Source: CAWGET01 sp963821715
GTDB taxonomy: Bacteria; Bacteroidota; Ignavibacteria; Ignavibacteriales; Melioribacteraceae
Length of the DNA stretch: 64,000 nt
Assembly: GCA_963821715.1 (NCBI GenBank)
Contig: CAWGET010000001.1
Coordinates: forward strand, 496,001 to 560,000
Direction of reading: 5' to 3'
Of the stretch, positions 37,301 through 45,417 are shown piece after piece. A model generated the notes under the pieces. That model was not told where the DNA came from, did no database searches, and saw only the letters and a list, made by a program, of their open reading frames with translations. The position numbers and the translations under genes were made by a program. The stretch's first letter is position 1. Each line of letters begins with the position of its first letter.

Positions 37301-37867
37301 GGCGAACCCGCGGATAATCCGGTTATAGTAAATTTGACTTGGGAAGATAATTCTGATAACGAAGCGGGTTTTGTTATCGAAAGAAGACAAATTCAGGGAG
37401 ATCCGGATTTCATGGTACTCGATACTGTTAACGCGAATGTAGCGGAATATACAGATACATCCGTATCCAATTATGCTTCTTACGTTTATAAAATGTACGC
37501 GTACAATGCCGATACAACTTCAGAGTACAGCGATGTAGCAATTGTTGATATACAATTCACAGGCGTTGAAGATGAAGAATTACTGCCGACCGAATACTCG
37601 GTTTCGCAGAATTTCCCGAATCCGTTTAATCCTTCTACTTCCATAAAGTTCGCTTTACCGGAAGCTTCTAAGGTTACTATGAAGATTTTCAATCTTTTAG
37701 GACAAGAGGTTTCTACGTTGGTGAATGAGAACTATGATGCAGGAAGGTATGAAGTTCAGTTTAATGCAAACAGACTTGCGAGCGGAATTTATATATATTC
37801 CATCTCAGCAGAAGGCGTTAATGGAAACAGATTTATTGAAAGTAAGAAGATGACACTTCTAAAATAG
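34376..37867 (+). CDS. Large cell-surface protein: Ig-like, two LamG-type, FN3 repeats, T9SS domain
   Basis: 1,163 residues. Signal peptide (ends LFAQ), Ig-like domain 1 (PTITKQPTGKTVWEGEKVTF) with an inserted carbohydrate-binding-like segment, LamG/concanavalin-like domain 1 (~255-470; EITIEAWIYPSVTF, FTRASDGTAKMYINGAEV), Ig-like domain 2 (~480-560), and LamG-like domain 2 (~570-785; EITIEAWVKPDNIL, FTRASDGTAKFYLDGVEV). Then come three FN3 domains (~790-1,070; DISDNEEGYIVERG, DNSDNEAGFVIERR) and a type-A T9SS domain (QNFPNPFNPSTSIKF to KKMTLLK). The two LamG units share the word FTRASDGTAK, indicating internal duplication. An adhesion or glycan-binding role is inferred; no catalytic domain is seen. 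Confidence 0.88.
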   Translation: MKKHFSIPTIILFLLIAGGLFAQPTITKQPTGKTVWEGEKVTFTVEATGNEPLMYQWKKDGTDITTGDVLGSEKILNGNFSSFVSGNPENWTVTGTNGIKAYVEDNGGAARLYSDSASISLSQGGLLLNKTYVYQFVVTSVDSGVVYFQNTNDTDTQTIDSILAAGTYQGYFKALQGTSLRFKTKEGVGTDVTIDNITVKEVVSSPHFSTYVTPVLTRNDNGAKYTVAVSNAMGSVVSNEAAVTVEYFDGRVTEDLQVLYTFQAGSGTRVNDISGVGNPSNLSIVTPELAIWTNHGLFANEGTIIRSDTNNTNLVPVYEGSDEITIEAWIYPSVTFTEKEAKIFTYSAAASYKNFVLQQVGDRYEVKLRRVDVLEAEPALVSPAGSVKNELTHIVFTRASDGTAKMYINGAEVASDNLPGEIDFSPEFRLGIANEIWGGYPWKGAYYLTALYSRALSQDEISNNYSEIVTFDEFPVVTINPKDKSVLTGENVTFRFEAYSTLPITYQWKKNGVDIPGATGTSYSIVNASINDDGDVYSAVATNSAGTVASREAKLSVTASGDRITAGLSVLYTFEEGTGNLIEDRSDNGTPLNLAINTPNAVEWNDFGLKINSAASISSTMAAAKLVDDISSTNEITIEAWVKPDNILQAGPRRIITMSSGNTRNFMLGQEARSYEAWIRSTGSNEVGNRVASTSTLTTDLTHVVFTRASDGTAKFYLDGVEVVSQDFAGDFSNWDNNFLLSLGNEIGIQDKEFIGLINLIAVYNRALTEAEVIQNFGVGASGDPEVMAPTNLTVTINAQENVRLMWKDISDNEEGYIVERGQGSPINYSAIDTLNANDSNYVDLTADPNQLYNYRVKGYNFLKISDYSNAAQNLLPPAALSAKAAALGQIMLTWSNQNTDETDLVLERSENNDTAFTVYDTLANVETYVDTNVVDASTYYYRLRAIKGSVRSGLSNVADSRALITPIMSPSKLAGEPADNPVIVNLTWEDNSDNEAGFVIERRQIQGDPDFMVLDTVNANVAEYTDTSVSNYASYVYKMYAYNADTTSEYSDVAIVDIQFTGVEDEELLPTEYSVSQNFPNPFNPSTSIKFALPEASKVTMKIFNLLGQEVSTLVNENYDAGRYEVQFNANRLASGIYIYSISAEGVNGNRFIESKKMTLLK

Positions 37868-38192
37868 TCCGTTGTCTTTTTTATAGTTTCACTCAAGCCC
37901 CTTTTCTTAATACGGAAAGGGGCTTCTTTTTAATAGAAAACAGAATTTGTTTCAAAGAATATTATTCAACAAAATTTCAATCCCTTCGTGTTTTCCTGTT
38001 TATACAAAATTGAAATCGGACAATTTGCAACAAAGTAACATAAGATTTTCCCCTAGATTACTAAAAAATCTTACTAACCAAATACACAAAAACCTACACG
38101 GAAATGAGCACTGCAATCTTCTAAAGATTTGCTTCTTTTCTAATTGACTTTTGGCTCTAAATCCTATAAATTCGTCATCTTATATAAGAATT
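37868..38192. other. Intergenic stretch, 325 bases
   Basis: Holds the terminator at 37895-37931 and, further right, the probable promoter of the yggS-rluD operon. A 66-codon open frame at 37947-38147 has no recognisable features or ribosome-binding site and is not called. Confidence 0.6.
37895..37931 (+). terminator. Rho-independent terminator of the surface-protein gene
   Basis: Arms AAGCCCCTTTTC (37895-37906) and GGAAAGGGGCTT (37914-37925) pair over ~12 bp, followed by CTTTTT. Confidence 0.9.
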
Positions 38193-38885
38193 ATGATTGA
38201 AGAAAAAATCCATATTGTCCGGCAAAAAATTGAAACCGCCTGCGAAAAATCGGGCAGAAAAATTTCCGATGTAAAACTGATAGCGGTCTCAAAAAATCAT
38301 ACGACAGGAAATATTCTTGAAGCTTTAAATTTTGGAATAAAGGATTTTGGTGAAAATAAAGCGCAGGAGCTTCAAAGAAAAGCCGAAAAAATAAATGACG
38401 ATTTGCGTTGGCATTTTGTTGGTCATCTGCAGACCAATAAAGTAAAGTATGTAATTAAATCGGCAGATTATATTCATTCCGTGGATTCCGTAAAACTTGC
38501 TGCCGAAATTTCCAAAAGAGCCGCGAAGGAAAATAAAACGCAGAAGATATTACTCGAAGTGAATACTTCGGGAGAGGAATCGAAATTCGGTCTTCAAAAT
38601 GAAGAAGAGCTTTTTAAGCTTACGGAGGAATGTAGATCTTTGGAAAATGTTGAGCTCCATGGTTTAATGACCATGGCGCCTTACACCGAAGACGAATCCG
38701 TCATTCGGAAAAGTTTTGCCAGTCTTCGCCAAGCGAAAGATAAACTAAACAGCTCCGGATTTGATTTAGGCGAATTATCGATGGGAATGACGAACGACTA
38801 CGAAACAGCTATTGAAGAAGGCGCAACAATGATAAGAATCGGGACGGCCATTTTCGGCGAAAGAGTCTATCATCCAAAAAAATAA
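38193..38885 (+). CDS. yggS: YggS/PLPBP-family pyridoxal-phosphate homeostasis protein
   Basis: A 230-residue single-domain PLP-binding barrel that buffers PLP and affects amino-acid metabolism without known catalysis. The PLP lysine is in KLIAVSKNH (residues ~31-39). Other family words are FGENKAQEL, WHFVGHLQTNKVKY, IHSVDSVKLA, GLMTMAPY and LSMGMTNDYETAIEEGATMIR. The start is set at ATG 38193 because the family N-terminus begins there; the longer frame from 38151 adds unconserved residues. It opens the housekeeping operon, as ylmE does upstream of divIVA in Firmicutes. Confidence 0.94.
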   Translation: MIEEKIHIVRQKIETACEKSGRKISDVKLIAVSKNHTTGNILEALNFGIKDFGENKAQELQRKAEKINDDLRWHFVGHLQTNKVKYVIKSADYIHSVDSVKLAAEISKRAAKENKTQKILLEVNTSGEESKFGLQNEEELFKLTEECRSLENVELHGLMTMAPYTEDESVIRKSFASLRQAKDKLNSSGFDLGELSMGMTNDYETAIEEGATMIRIGTAIFGERVYHPKK

Positions 38886-38887
38886 TT

Positions 38888-39427
38888 ATGAAATTTAATC
38901 CTGAAAATATAAAAAATTATGAGTTCAATAAAGCCTTTAGGGGATTTGACGTTGACGAAGTTGAAGTATTTTTGGAAAAAATTGCCGATGAGTTAGACGG
39001 ACTTCATAAAGAAAATGACAGACTGAAATCGGAGTTGGAAGAAAAAACCGGGCTGATAAACGAATACCGGAAGATTGAAAAGAATCTACAAAATGCTTTA
39101 ATTTCCGCGCAGGAATCGACTAACAGAGCAGCTGATTCGGCGAAGAAACAATCTAATTTGATAATGAAAGAAGCGGAATTGAAAGCGCGTCAAACTGTCG
39201 AACTCGCGAAAAATGAAGCTGCTGAAGTGAGAAATTCGGTTTATAGATTGCGCGAAGAGAGAGACATCATAATCGCCAAACTGAAAGCGATTGTGGAAAC
39301 ACAGGAAAAACTAATAACACGCGATTACGAAGATAAAAAATTGCATTCCGGGAGAGTGGAACCGGAACCGGTTAGGGAAAACAGTGACGGAATTAACGTG
39401 GAAAATATTTTAGAGAAACTTTTATGA
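38888..39427 (+). CDS. DivIVA-domain coiled-coil protein
   Basis: 179 residues. The N-terminal DivIVA lipid-binding domain (residues 1-40; FNPENIKNYEFNKAFRGFDV, then DEVEVFLEKIADEL) has the motif shared with Gram-positive polar proteins. It is followed by coiled coil at ~36-145, including LIMKEAELKARQTVELAKNE (91-110), and a short disordered, acidic tail ending VENILEKLL. DivIVA proteins sense membrane curvature and organise poles or septa. The gene starts 2 bases after yggS and overlaps the next gene by 4 bases (ATGA), so translation is coupled. A DivIVA domain is uncommon outside Gram-positives but does occur in FCB genomes. Confidence 0.87.
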   Translation: MKFNPENIKNYEFNKAFRGFDVDEVEVFLEKIADELDGLHKENDRLKSELEEKTGLINEYRKIEKNLQNALISAQESTNRAADSAKKQSNLIMKEAELKARQTVELAKNEAAEVRNSVYRLREERDIIIAKLKAIVETQEKLITRDYEDKKLHSGRVEPEPVRENSDGINVENILEKLL

Positions 39428-40245
39428 ATGATCTGATGCAGAAAATAGATGAAGCTGTTAGCGCGATTAGAAAAATTACGCAAGCAAATTATGAAGTTGG
39501 AATAATTCTCGGTACAGGTTTGGGCGGTTTGGTTGATGAAATTGAAATCTCGCACGAAATTGAATATAAAGATTTACCGCATTTTCCCTTATCCACAGTT
39601 GAATCGCACAAAGGGAAATTGATCTTTGGAACTATAAACGGAAAAAATGTTGTAGCGATGCAGGGAAGGTTTCATTATTACGAAGGATATTCGATGCAGC
39701 AGATCGTTTTTCCGGTAAGAGTGATGAAATTTCTCGGCGTAAAAACCTTGCTGGTTTCCAACGCTTGCGGCGGAATGAATCCTATTTACAAAAAAGGAGA
39801 TGTTATGCTGATGCTCGATCACATAAATCTTCTGGGTGATAATCCGCTGATCGGAAAAAATTATGACGACCTTGGACCGAGATTTCCTGATATGAGTGAA
39901 CCATACGATCTTGAGCTGATCTCACTCGCGGAAAAGGTTGCGTTAGAAAATAAAATTAAAGTTCAGAAGGGAGTGTATGTTGCGGTTCCGGGTCCAAATC
40001 TGGAGACCAAAGCAGAGTACCGCTTTTTGCGGAATATCGGCGCGGATGTAGTGGGAATGTCCACAATACCGGAAAATATCGCGGCAAATCATATGGGAAT
40101 AAAAGTTTTAGGAATAAGCATAATCACTGATGAATGTTTCCCCGATTCCCTGAAGCCGGTAAACGTGGAAGAGATAATTGCCACAGCAATGAACGCCGAA
40201 CCAAAAATGACTTTGATAATGAAAGAGGTTATTAGTAAACTTTGA
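39424..40245 (+). CDS. Purine-nucleoside phosphorylase (PNP, PunA/trimeric type)
   Basis: A 273-residue trimeric-type phosphorylase that splits guanosine and inosine to base plus ribose 1-phosphate for purine salvage. Motifs are GIILGTGLGGLVDEI, phosphate-loop LSTVESHKGKL, AMQGRFHYYEGYSMQQI, LLVSNACGGMNP, YVAVPGPNLETKAEYRF and GADVVGMSTIPENIAANHMG. The 4-base overlaps with the divIVA-like gene and the next membrane gene show tight coupling, an unexpected metabolic insertion in a division/translation cluster. Confidence 0.94.
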   Translation: MNDLMQKIDEAVSAIRKITQANYEVGIILGTGLGGLVDEIEISHEIEYKDLPHFPLSTVESHKGKLIFGTINGKNVVAMQGRFHYYEGYSMQQIVFPVRVMKFLGVKTLLVSNACGGMNPIYKKGDVMLMLDHINLLGDNPLIGKNYDDLGPRFPDMSEPYDLELISLAEKVALENKIKVQKGVYVAVPGPNLETKAEYRFLRNIGADVVGMSTIPENIAANHMGIKVLGISIITDECFPDSLKPVNVEEIIATAMNAEPKMTLIMKEVISKL

Positions 40246-40862
40246 ACCGGATTAATCCGTTATATTATTTTACACCCGCGCTTTTAGCCGTAATTATGTT
40301 CGGGTCTAATTTTTTGAATACGAATCTTTTCAAGATCGGATTCCAGGATTTTACAGCCTGGTTTATGATGGCGGTTTTTGCGTTCGCCTGCGGATGGGTT
40401 ATTAACGAAACTTTGGGATATGTTTTCGGTGGCAAACTTGTTTTTGCAGTAATTGTTTCCACATCTTTTTTAAGTGTTTTGATGGTTCTGCTTTTCAGCG
40501 ATTATTTTGATATAAATGATCCGCTGACCGAAAAAGTTATTCTCTATTCCTTACGCAGCATTTCAATCGGCGCGATGGGATATTTCGGGATGGCCGTAAA
40601 CGAAGTAATAAGACTTCAGCGGATCGAGGAGTCTCATCTTCAAAAAAATGGTAATAAAGAGAAAGAATTATACAATCTTAAAAAAGAAGCCGATCTGATT
40701 ATTAAAGAAGCGAAACTAAACGCCGACGCGATAATAAACGAAGCAGGGAATGAAGTTGATCTTCTTAAAAATAAAAAGAAAAAAATGGAAGAAGAAATAA
40801 CAGTGTTCATCAATACAGAAAAAGAATTGATTAAATTATATGAATCGAAAGATAATAAATAA
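40242..40862 (+). CDS. Four-helix membrane protein with cytoplasmic DivIVA-like coiled coil
   Basis: 206 residues, TTG start at 40242 overlapping the PNP stop by 4 bases. Hydrophobic segments lie at ~9-27, 38-55, 66-86 and 100-122. They are followed by a charged coiled coil (~125-200) containing DLIIKEAKLNADAIINEAGN, which closely echoes NLIMKEAELKARQTVELAKN in the DivIVA-like protein two genes upstream. I recognise no named family. Inference: it could anchor or co-assemble with the DivIVA-like protein at the membrane. It lies 14 bases before ileS. Confidence 0.75.
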   Translation: MNRINPLYYFTPALLAVIMFGSNFLNTNLFKIGFQDFTAWFMMAVFAFACGWVINETLGYVFGGKLVFAVIVSTSFLSVLMVLLFSDYFDINDPLTEKVILYSLRSISIGAMGYFGMAVNEVIRLQRIEESHLQKNGNKEKELYNLKKEADLIIKEAKLNADAIINEAGNEVDLLKNKKKKMEEEITVFINTEKELIKLYESKDNK

Positions 40863-40876
40863 GAGAGATTTTTACG

Positions 40877-43800
40877 ATGTTTAAGCAATACAAAGAAAGA
40901 GTAAGTTACCCTGAAATTGAAGAGAATATTTTAAAATTCTGGCGGGAAAATTCAATTTTCAAAAAAAGTATTGAAACAAGAGAAGGAAATAAAAATTTTA
41001 CTTTTTATGAAGGTCCTCCTACAGCAAATGGTAAACCGGGTCTTCATCACGTAATGGCGAGATCCTTAAAGGATTTAATCTGCCGCTACAAAACTTTGCA
41101 GGGCTATCAAGTAAACCGTAAAGCAGGTTGGGATACACACGGTCTTCCGGTGGAAATTGAAGTGGAAAAAGCGCTGGGAATAAAAAGCAAAAGTGAAATT
41201 CCTGAATACGGAGTAGATAAATACAACGCTGCATGTCTTAATTCGGTCTTCACATATAAAGATATGTGGGAACAGATGACCGACCGGATGGGCTACTGGC
41301 TTAATCTTGACGACGCTTATGTTACCTGTACAAACGAATATATTGAATCGGTTTGGTGGGCTTTAAAAACTCTATTCGAAAAAGGATTAATTTATAAAGA
41401 TTATAAAATTGTTCCGCAGGATCCAAAATCGGAAACAGTTCTATCATCGCACGAACTCGCTCTCGGTTACCGCGATACAAAAGATCCTTCGGTTTATGTA
41501 ATGATGAAATTGAAAGATTCCAATTTGACGAAGGAAGGCGAAACTTACTTTTTGGTCTGGACTACAACGCCCTGGACTTTGATTTCGAACGTCGGACTTG
41601 CTGTTGGAAGCGATATAAAGTATGTAAAAGTAAAAACCGAAGACGGAAAATATTTAATTCTGGCAAGCGAGCGCATTGAAGTTATAGACGGCGAGTATGA
41701 AATAATCGATACTTATCTTGGAAAAGATCTTGCTGATCAGGAATACGAACAGCTGTTCGATTATTTGGAAGTTGACAAAAGAGGATTTTTTGTTATTGAA
41801 GGTGATTTCGTAAGCACGGAAGACGGCTCGGGAATTGTGCACATTGCTCCGGCATTTGGCGCGGACGATTATGAGATTTCCAAAAAATATGATCTTCCTT
41901 TTCTTCAACCTGTAACACGATCGGGAAATTTTACTGAAGAGATAACCGATTTTGCCGGACAATTTGTAAAAGATGCGGATACGGGAATCATTATTAAATT
42001 AAAAGAAAAAGGACAGCTTTATAAAAAAGAAACTATTGTCCACTCGTATCCGTTCAGTTGGCGGCACGAAAACGTTCCGGTAATTTATTACGCACGCGAA
42101 AGCTGGTTCATCAAAACAACCGATGTTTCTCAGCGAATGGTTGAATTGAATAAAGGAATAAACTGGTATCCGCCGGAAGTAGGTGAAGGACGTTTCGGCA
42201 ACTGGTTAGAAGAAAATAAAGATTGGGCTTTATCGCGCGACAGATTCTGGGCAACTCCGCTCCCTATCTGGATTAGCGAAGACGGCGAAATGTTCGCAGT
42301 TGGAAGTATTGAAGAATTGAAAGAAGGATTTATTGAAAAAGACGGAAACAAGATTTCTGTAAGAGATATTGAGGAAATTGATCTTCACAAACCTTTTGTG
42401 GATGATGTATTTTTTGAAAAGAACGGAAAAGTCTATCGCAGAACACCCGAATTAATTGACGTTTGGTTCGATTCCGGTTCGATGCCTTTTGCACAGTTTC
42501 ATTATCCTTTTGAAAATAAAGAAATTTTCGAGAATAATTTTCCCGCCGATTTTATCTGCGAAGGAATTGATCAGACGCGCGGCTGGTTCTACACAATGCA
42601 CGCAATCGCAACGATGTTGTTTGATAACGTAGCTTACAAAAATTTAATTGTGAACGAACTTATTCTTGATAAAAACGGAATGAAAATGTCCAAGTCGAAA
42701 GGGAACACAGTTAATCCCTTTGATTTGTTCGATAAATACGGAGCGGACGCAACAAGATGGTATTTGATAACGACAAGTCCACCATGGAAACCTACACTTT
42801 TTGACGAAGAAGGAATTGTTGAAGTCCAGAGAAAATTCTTCGGTACATTACTTAATACTTATTCATTTTTCGCATTATACGCTAATCTGGATAAATTTGA
42901 CTTTAATGATGAATTTATTCCTTATGAAGAACGGCCGGAAATTGACAGATGGATAATTTCGAGTTTAAGCGCTCTTGTAAATAGTGTCGGTGAATCGCTA
43001 GATAATTACGATGTAACTAAAGCCGCGCGTCAAATATCATCATTCACAATTGATAATCTTTCCAACTGGTATGTTAGAAGAAACAGACGCAGATTTTGGA
43101 AATCGGAATTGACGAAAAATAAAAGAGCCGCCTACCAGACTTTATACGAATGCTTAGAAACAATTGCAAAATTGACATCGCCTTTTGCGCCTTTCATTGC
43201 CGAAGAGTTGTATCAAAATCTTAACAATGCCACAGGTAAAGATAGCAGCGAATCGGTTCATCTTGTAGAATTTCCAAAACCTCTTTTTACTGATTCGGAA
43301 TTGGAAGAGAAGATGGATATTGCACAGCAGGTAGTTTATCTGGCTAGAACAATGCGCGCTAAGGAGAATCTTAAAGTTCGCCAGCCGCTTAAAAAAATAA
43401 TTGTGGCTGTGGATAAAGATAAGCGAAACGCGATAGAAAATATGAAAGATGTTATTCTTGAAGAAATCAACATTAAGGAATTAGAAGTTTTAGAAGATGA
43501 TTCAAGCTTGATAACAAAATCCGCGAAGCCGAACTTTAAATCAATCGGTCCCAAATACGGAAAAATTGTAAATAAAGTTGCACAGAGGATAAGAGAATTT
43601 TCTGAAGACGAAATAAAAAAATTGGAATTAGAAGGTCAAGTAAACGTAAAAATAGACGATAATGAGATAATAGTTTCCAAAGAGGATTTGGAAATTGTTA
43701 GTTCGGAAATCACCGGTTGGGTGGTTGAAACCGAAGAGGGTGTAACTGTGGCGATTGATAAAGAATTAACAGAAGAATTAATTGCTGAAGGTGTTGCGCG

Positions 43801-44044
43801 TGAGTTTGTTAACCGTGTTCAGAATATGCGTAAAGACGCCGGTTTTGACGTTGTTGACAGAATAAATGTTACCTTTGCCGGAGATGATAAATTTATAGAA
43901 TATATTGAAAAACATAAAGATTATATTTCAAACGAAATCCTCGCCAATAAATTTGAAGCTGACAGGACTGAAGCAGGTTTTAAGCAAGAATGGCAAATTG
44001 GGGATTTTAATTGCACTATCGCTCTTACAAAAGCCGATAGATAA
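40877..44044 (+). CDS. ileS: Isoleucyl-tRNA synthetase
   Basis: A 1,055-residue class Ia synthetase that charges tRNA-Ile. The HIGH-type signature lies in YEGPPTANGKPGLHHVMAR (residues ~43-61). The connecting editing domain carries TTTPWTLISNVGLAVG, the catalytic-core KMSKS loop is in KNGMKMSKSKGN, and the anticodon-binding domain has NLSNWYVRRNRRRFW. Length and sequence style fit the long type found in FCB bacteria, lacking the C-terminal zinc finger of E. coli IleS. Co-transcription with a TraR/DksA gene 18 bases downstream mirrors ileS-ylyA in Firmicutes. Confidence 0.97.
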   Translation: MFKQYKERVSYPEIEENILKFWRENSIFKKSIETREGNKNFTFYEGPPTANGKPGLHHVMARSLKDLICRYKTLQGYQVNRKAGWDTHGLPVEIEVEKALGIKSKSEIPEYGVDKYNAACLNSVFTYKDMWEQMTDRMGYWLNLDDAYVTCTNEYIESVWWALKTLFEKGLIYKDYKIVPQDPKSETVLSSHELALGYRDTKDPSVYVMMKLKDSNLTKEGETYFLVWTTTPWTLISNVGLAVGSDIKYVKVKTEDGKYLILASERIEVIDGEYEIIDTYLGKDLADQEYEQLFDYLEVDKRGFFVIEGDFVSTEDGSGIVHIAPAFGADDYEISKKYDLPFLQPVTRSGNFTEEITDFAGQFVKDADTGIIIKLKEKGQLYKKETIVHSYPFSWRHENVPVIYYARESWFIKTTDVSQRMVELNKGINWYPPEVGEGRFGNWLEENKDWALSRDRFWATPLPIWISEDGEMFAVGSIEELKEGFIEKDGNKISVRDIEEIDLHKPFVDDVFFEKNGKVYRRTPELIDVWFDSGSMPFAQFHYPFENKEIFENNFPADFICEGIDQTRGWFYTMHAIATMLFDNVAYKNLIVNELILDKNGMKMSKSKGNTVNPFDLFDKYGADATRWYLITTSPPWKPTLFDEEGIVEVQRKFFGTLLNTYSFFALYANLDKFDFNDEFIPYEERPEIDRWIISSLSALVNSVGESLDNYDVTKAARQISSFTIDNLSNWYVRRNRRRFWKSELTKNKRAAYQTLYECLETIAKLTSPFAPFIAEELYQNLNNATGKDSSESVHLVEFPKPLFTDSELEEKMDIAQQVVYLARTMRAKENLKVRQPLKKIIVAVDKDKRNAIENMKDVILEEINIKELEVLEDDSSLITKSAKPNFKSIGPKYGKIVNKVAQRIREFSEDEIKKLELEGQVNVKIDDNEIIVSKEDLEIVSSEITGWVVETEEGVTVAIDKELTEELIAEGVAREFVNRVQNMRKDAGFDVVDRINVTFAGDDKFIEYIEKHKDYISNEILANKFEADRTEAGFKQEWQIGDFNCTIALTKADR

Positions 44045-44062
44045 ACCTTAAGGAGGTTAAAA

Positions 44063-44752
44063 ATGGCTAAAAAAGAAGATAAAAAGAAAACTACAACAAA
44101 AAATGCGGCTGATTCCAAAGATAAAACAAAGAAACCGGCAGCTAAAAAAACGACTGCTAAAAAAGCGGAAAATAAAAAAACTTCGTCCGCTAAAAGTGTA
44201 GAGACGAAAAAGACCGCAGCTAAAAAAACGACTGCTAAAAAAGCAACTACGAAAAAGGAATCGAAAGCAAAAACAAAATCGACTCACAATACCGCGCAGC
44301 AACCGGTTGAAGTTATTTCACCTTCTAAAAAAGTGAAAAAAATAAAGGGCTACGGAAAGAAGGATCTTGAAGAATTCCGTGAAGTTATTATGGAGAAGCG
44401 CGAAGAGATAATAGAGCAGCTCCAGAACTTACGCGATCAGATGATGGACCCGACAACAGGTCAGTATGTGAATGAAAACTCTCCATACTCGCTTCATATG
44501 GCCGAGCAGGGAACCGACGCAATGGAGCGCGAGAAACTTTATCTTTGGGCACAGAGAGAGAATAAGTTTCTTACTTATTTGGAAGAGGCGCTTCAAAGAA
44601 TTGACGCCGGTACTTACGGAATTTGTATCGATTGTATTGACGAACCGCAGAATTTATGCCCGACCTGTCCTCTCGTACCGAAAGAAAGACTGATGGCTGT
44701 GCCGCATACGCAGCATTGCAAACAGGTTAAGGAAAAGATGTCAATAAGATAA
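44063..44752 (+). CDS. TraR/DksA-family zinc protein with Lys/Ala-rich histone-like N-terminus
   Basis: 229 residues. Residues 1-95 are almost only K, A, T, S and E, with AAKKTTAKKA repeated, like histone H1 tails. Residues ~100-185 form the DksA coiled coil (DLEEFREVIMEKREEIIEQL, ENSPYSLHMAEQGTDAMERE). The C-terminal zinc region is unusual: C188xxC191 and then C199xxC202, with H215, H218 and C219, where standard DksA has two spaced CxxC pairs. A perfect AAGGAGGT site (44050-44057) sets the start. DksA proteins act in the RNA-polymerase secondary channel; the basic tail suggests extra DNA or RNA binding (inference). Confidence 0.88.
   Translation: MAKKEDKKKTTTKNAADSKDKTKKPAAKKTTAKKAENKKTSSAKSVETKKTAAKKTTAKKATTKKESKAKTKSTHNTAQQPVEVISPSKKVKKIKGYGKKDLEEFREVIMEKREEIIEQLQNLRDQMMDPTTGQYVNENSPYSLHMAEQGTDAMEREKLYLWAQRENKFLTYLEEALQRIDAGTYGICIDCIDEPQNLCPTCPLVPKERLMAVPHTQHCKQVKEKMSIR
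44138..44244 (+). repeat. Perfect 29-base direct repeat within the Lys-rich tail
   Basis: Bases 44138-44166 and 44216-44244 are identical and both encode AAKKTTAKKA. Identity at the DNA level points to recent duplication, and the spot may change length by slippage or recombination. Confidence 0.85.
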
Positions 44753-44786
44753 TTGTAGGATAATTTTTCAATAGCGGGATTTTTAT

Positions 44787-45404
44787 TTGAGAGTATTGAT
44801 TTTAACAGGCGTTATAGTTGTTTTGGATCAGATTACAAAATTATTGGTTAAAGGTTTTAAAATCCCTTTTCTCAATTTAAATTTTGAAGGAATGAATTAC
44901 GGCCAAAGCTTTAATGTAATTGGCGATTTCTTCCAACTGACTTTTGTTGAAAATCCCGGTATGGCTTTCGGAATCGATTTTGGCGGAACATCGAAACTCT
45001 ACCTCTCCTTATTTTCGGTTTTCGCAAGTATTGGCCTGTTTTACTACATTTATAAAATTCGGAAAGAAAATCTTCTTTTCAGAGTTTCACTCGCTCTGAT
45101 TCTCGGTGGTGCCGTGGGAAATTTGATCGACCGCGTTTTTTACGGAGTAGCTTACGGCTACGCTCCTTTACTCTATGGTAAGGTGGTAGATTTTTTTAAT
45201 GTGGATTTTTTCGATTTCACAATTTTTGGTCATACTTACGAAAGGTGGCCAATCTTCAATATCGCCGACGCTTCGGTTACAGTCGGAGTTTTCATCCTGA
45301 TCTTTTTTCATAAGCAGATTGAATCGCATCAAAACGAAAAAAAGGAAGATGAACCTAAGGAAGAAGAAAAGGGAACTCCTTCATTTCAAGAAAATATTAA
45401 TTAA
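44787..45404 (+). CDS. lspA: Lipoprotein signal peptidase (signal peptidase II)
   Basis: A 205-residue inner-membrane aspartyl protease that removes signal peptides from prolipoproteins such as the GH28 and DUF4861 proteins of this window. TTG start at 44787. Four TM segments; motifs VVLDQITKLLVK, LTFVENPGMAFGIDFG, GGAVGNLIDRVFYG (first catalytic Asp) and FNIADASVTVG (second catalytic Asp). A Lys/Glu-rich tail (~175-205) is longer than usual. rluD follows after 13 bases. Confidence 0.95.
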   Translation: MRVLILTGVIVVLDQITKLLVKGFKIPFLNLNFEGMNYGQSFNVIGDFFQLTFVENPGMAFGIDFGGTSKLYLSLFSVFASIGLFYYIYKIRKENLLFRVSLALILGGAVGNLIDRVFYGVAYGYAPLLYGKVVDFFNVDFFDFTIFGHTYERWPIFNIADASVTVGVFILIFFHKQIESHQNEKKEDEPKEEEKGTPSFQENIN

Positions 45405-45417
45405 TCCGAAATTATAA

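Noticed and set aside
37947..38147. 66-codon plus-strand frame between terminator and yggS
   Set aside because: No Shine-Dalgarno site, no hydrophobic or domain pattern, and composition like the intergenic DNA.
44063..44300. Possible CRISPR-like or tandem-repeat array
   Set aside because: The repeated words are codons of a Lys/Ala-rich protein tail with no spacers of fixed length.
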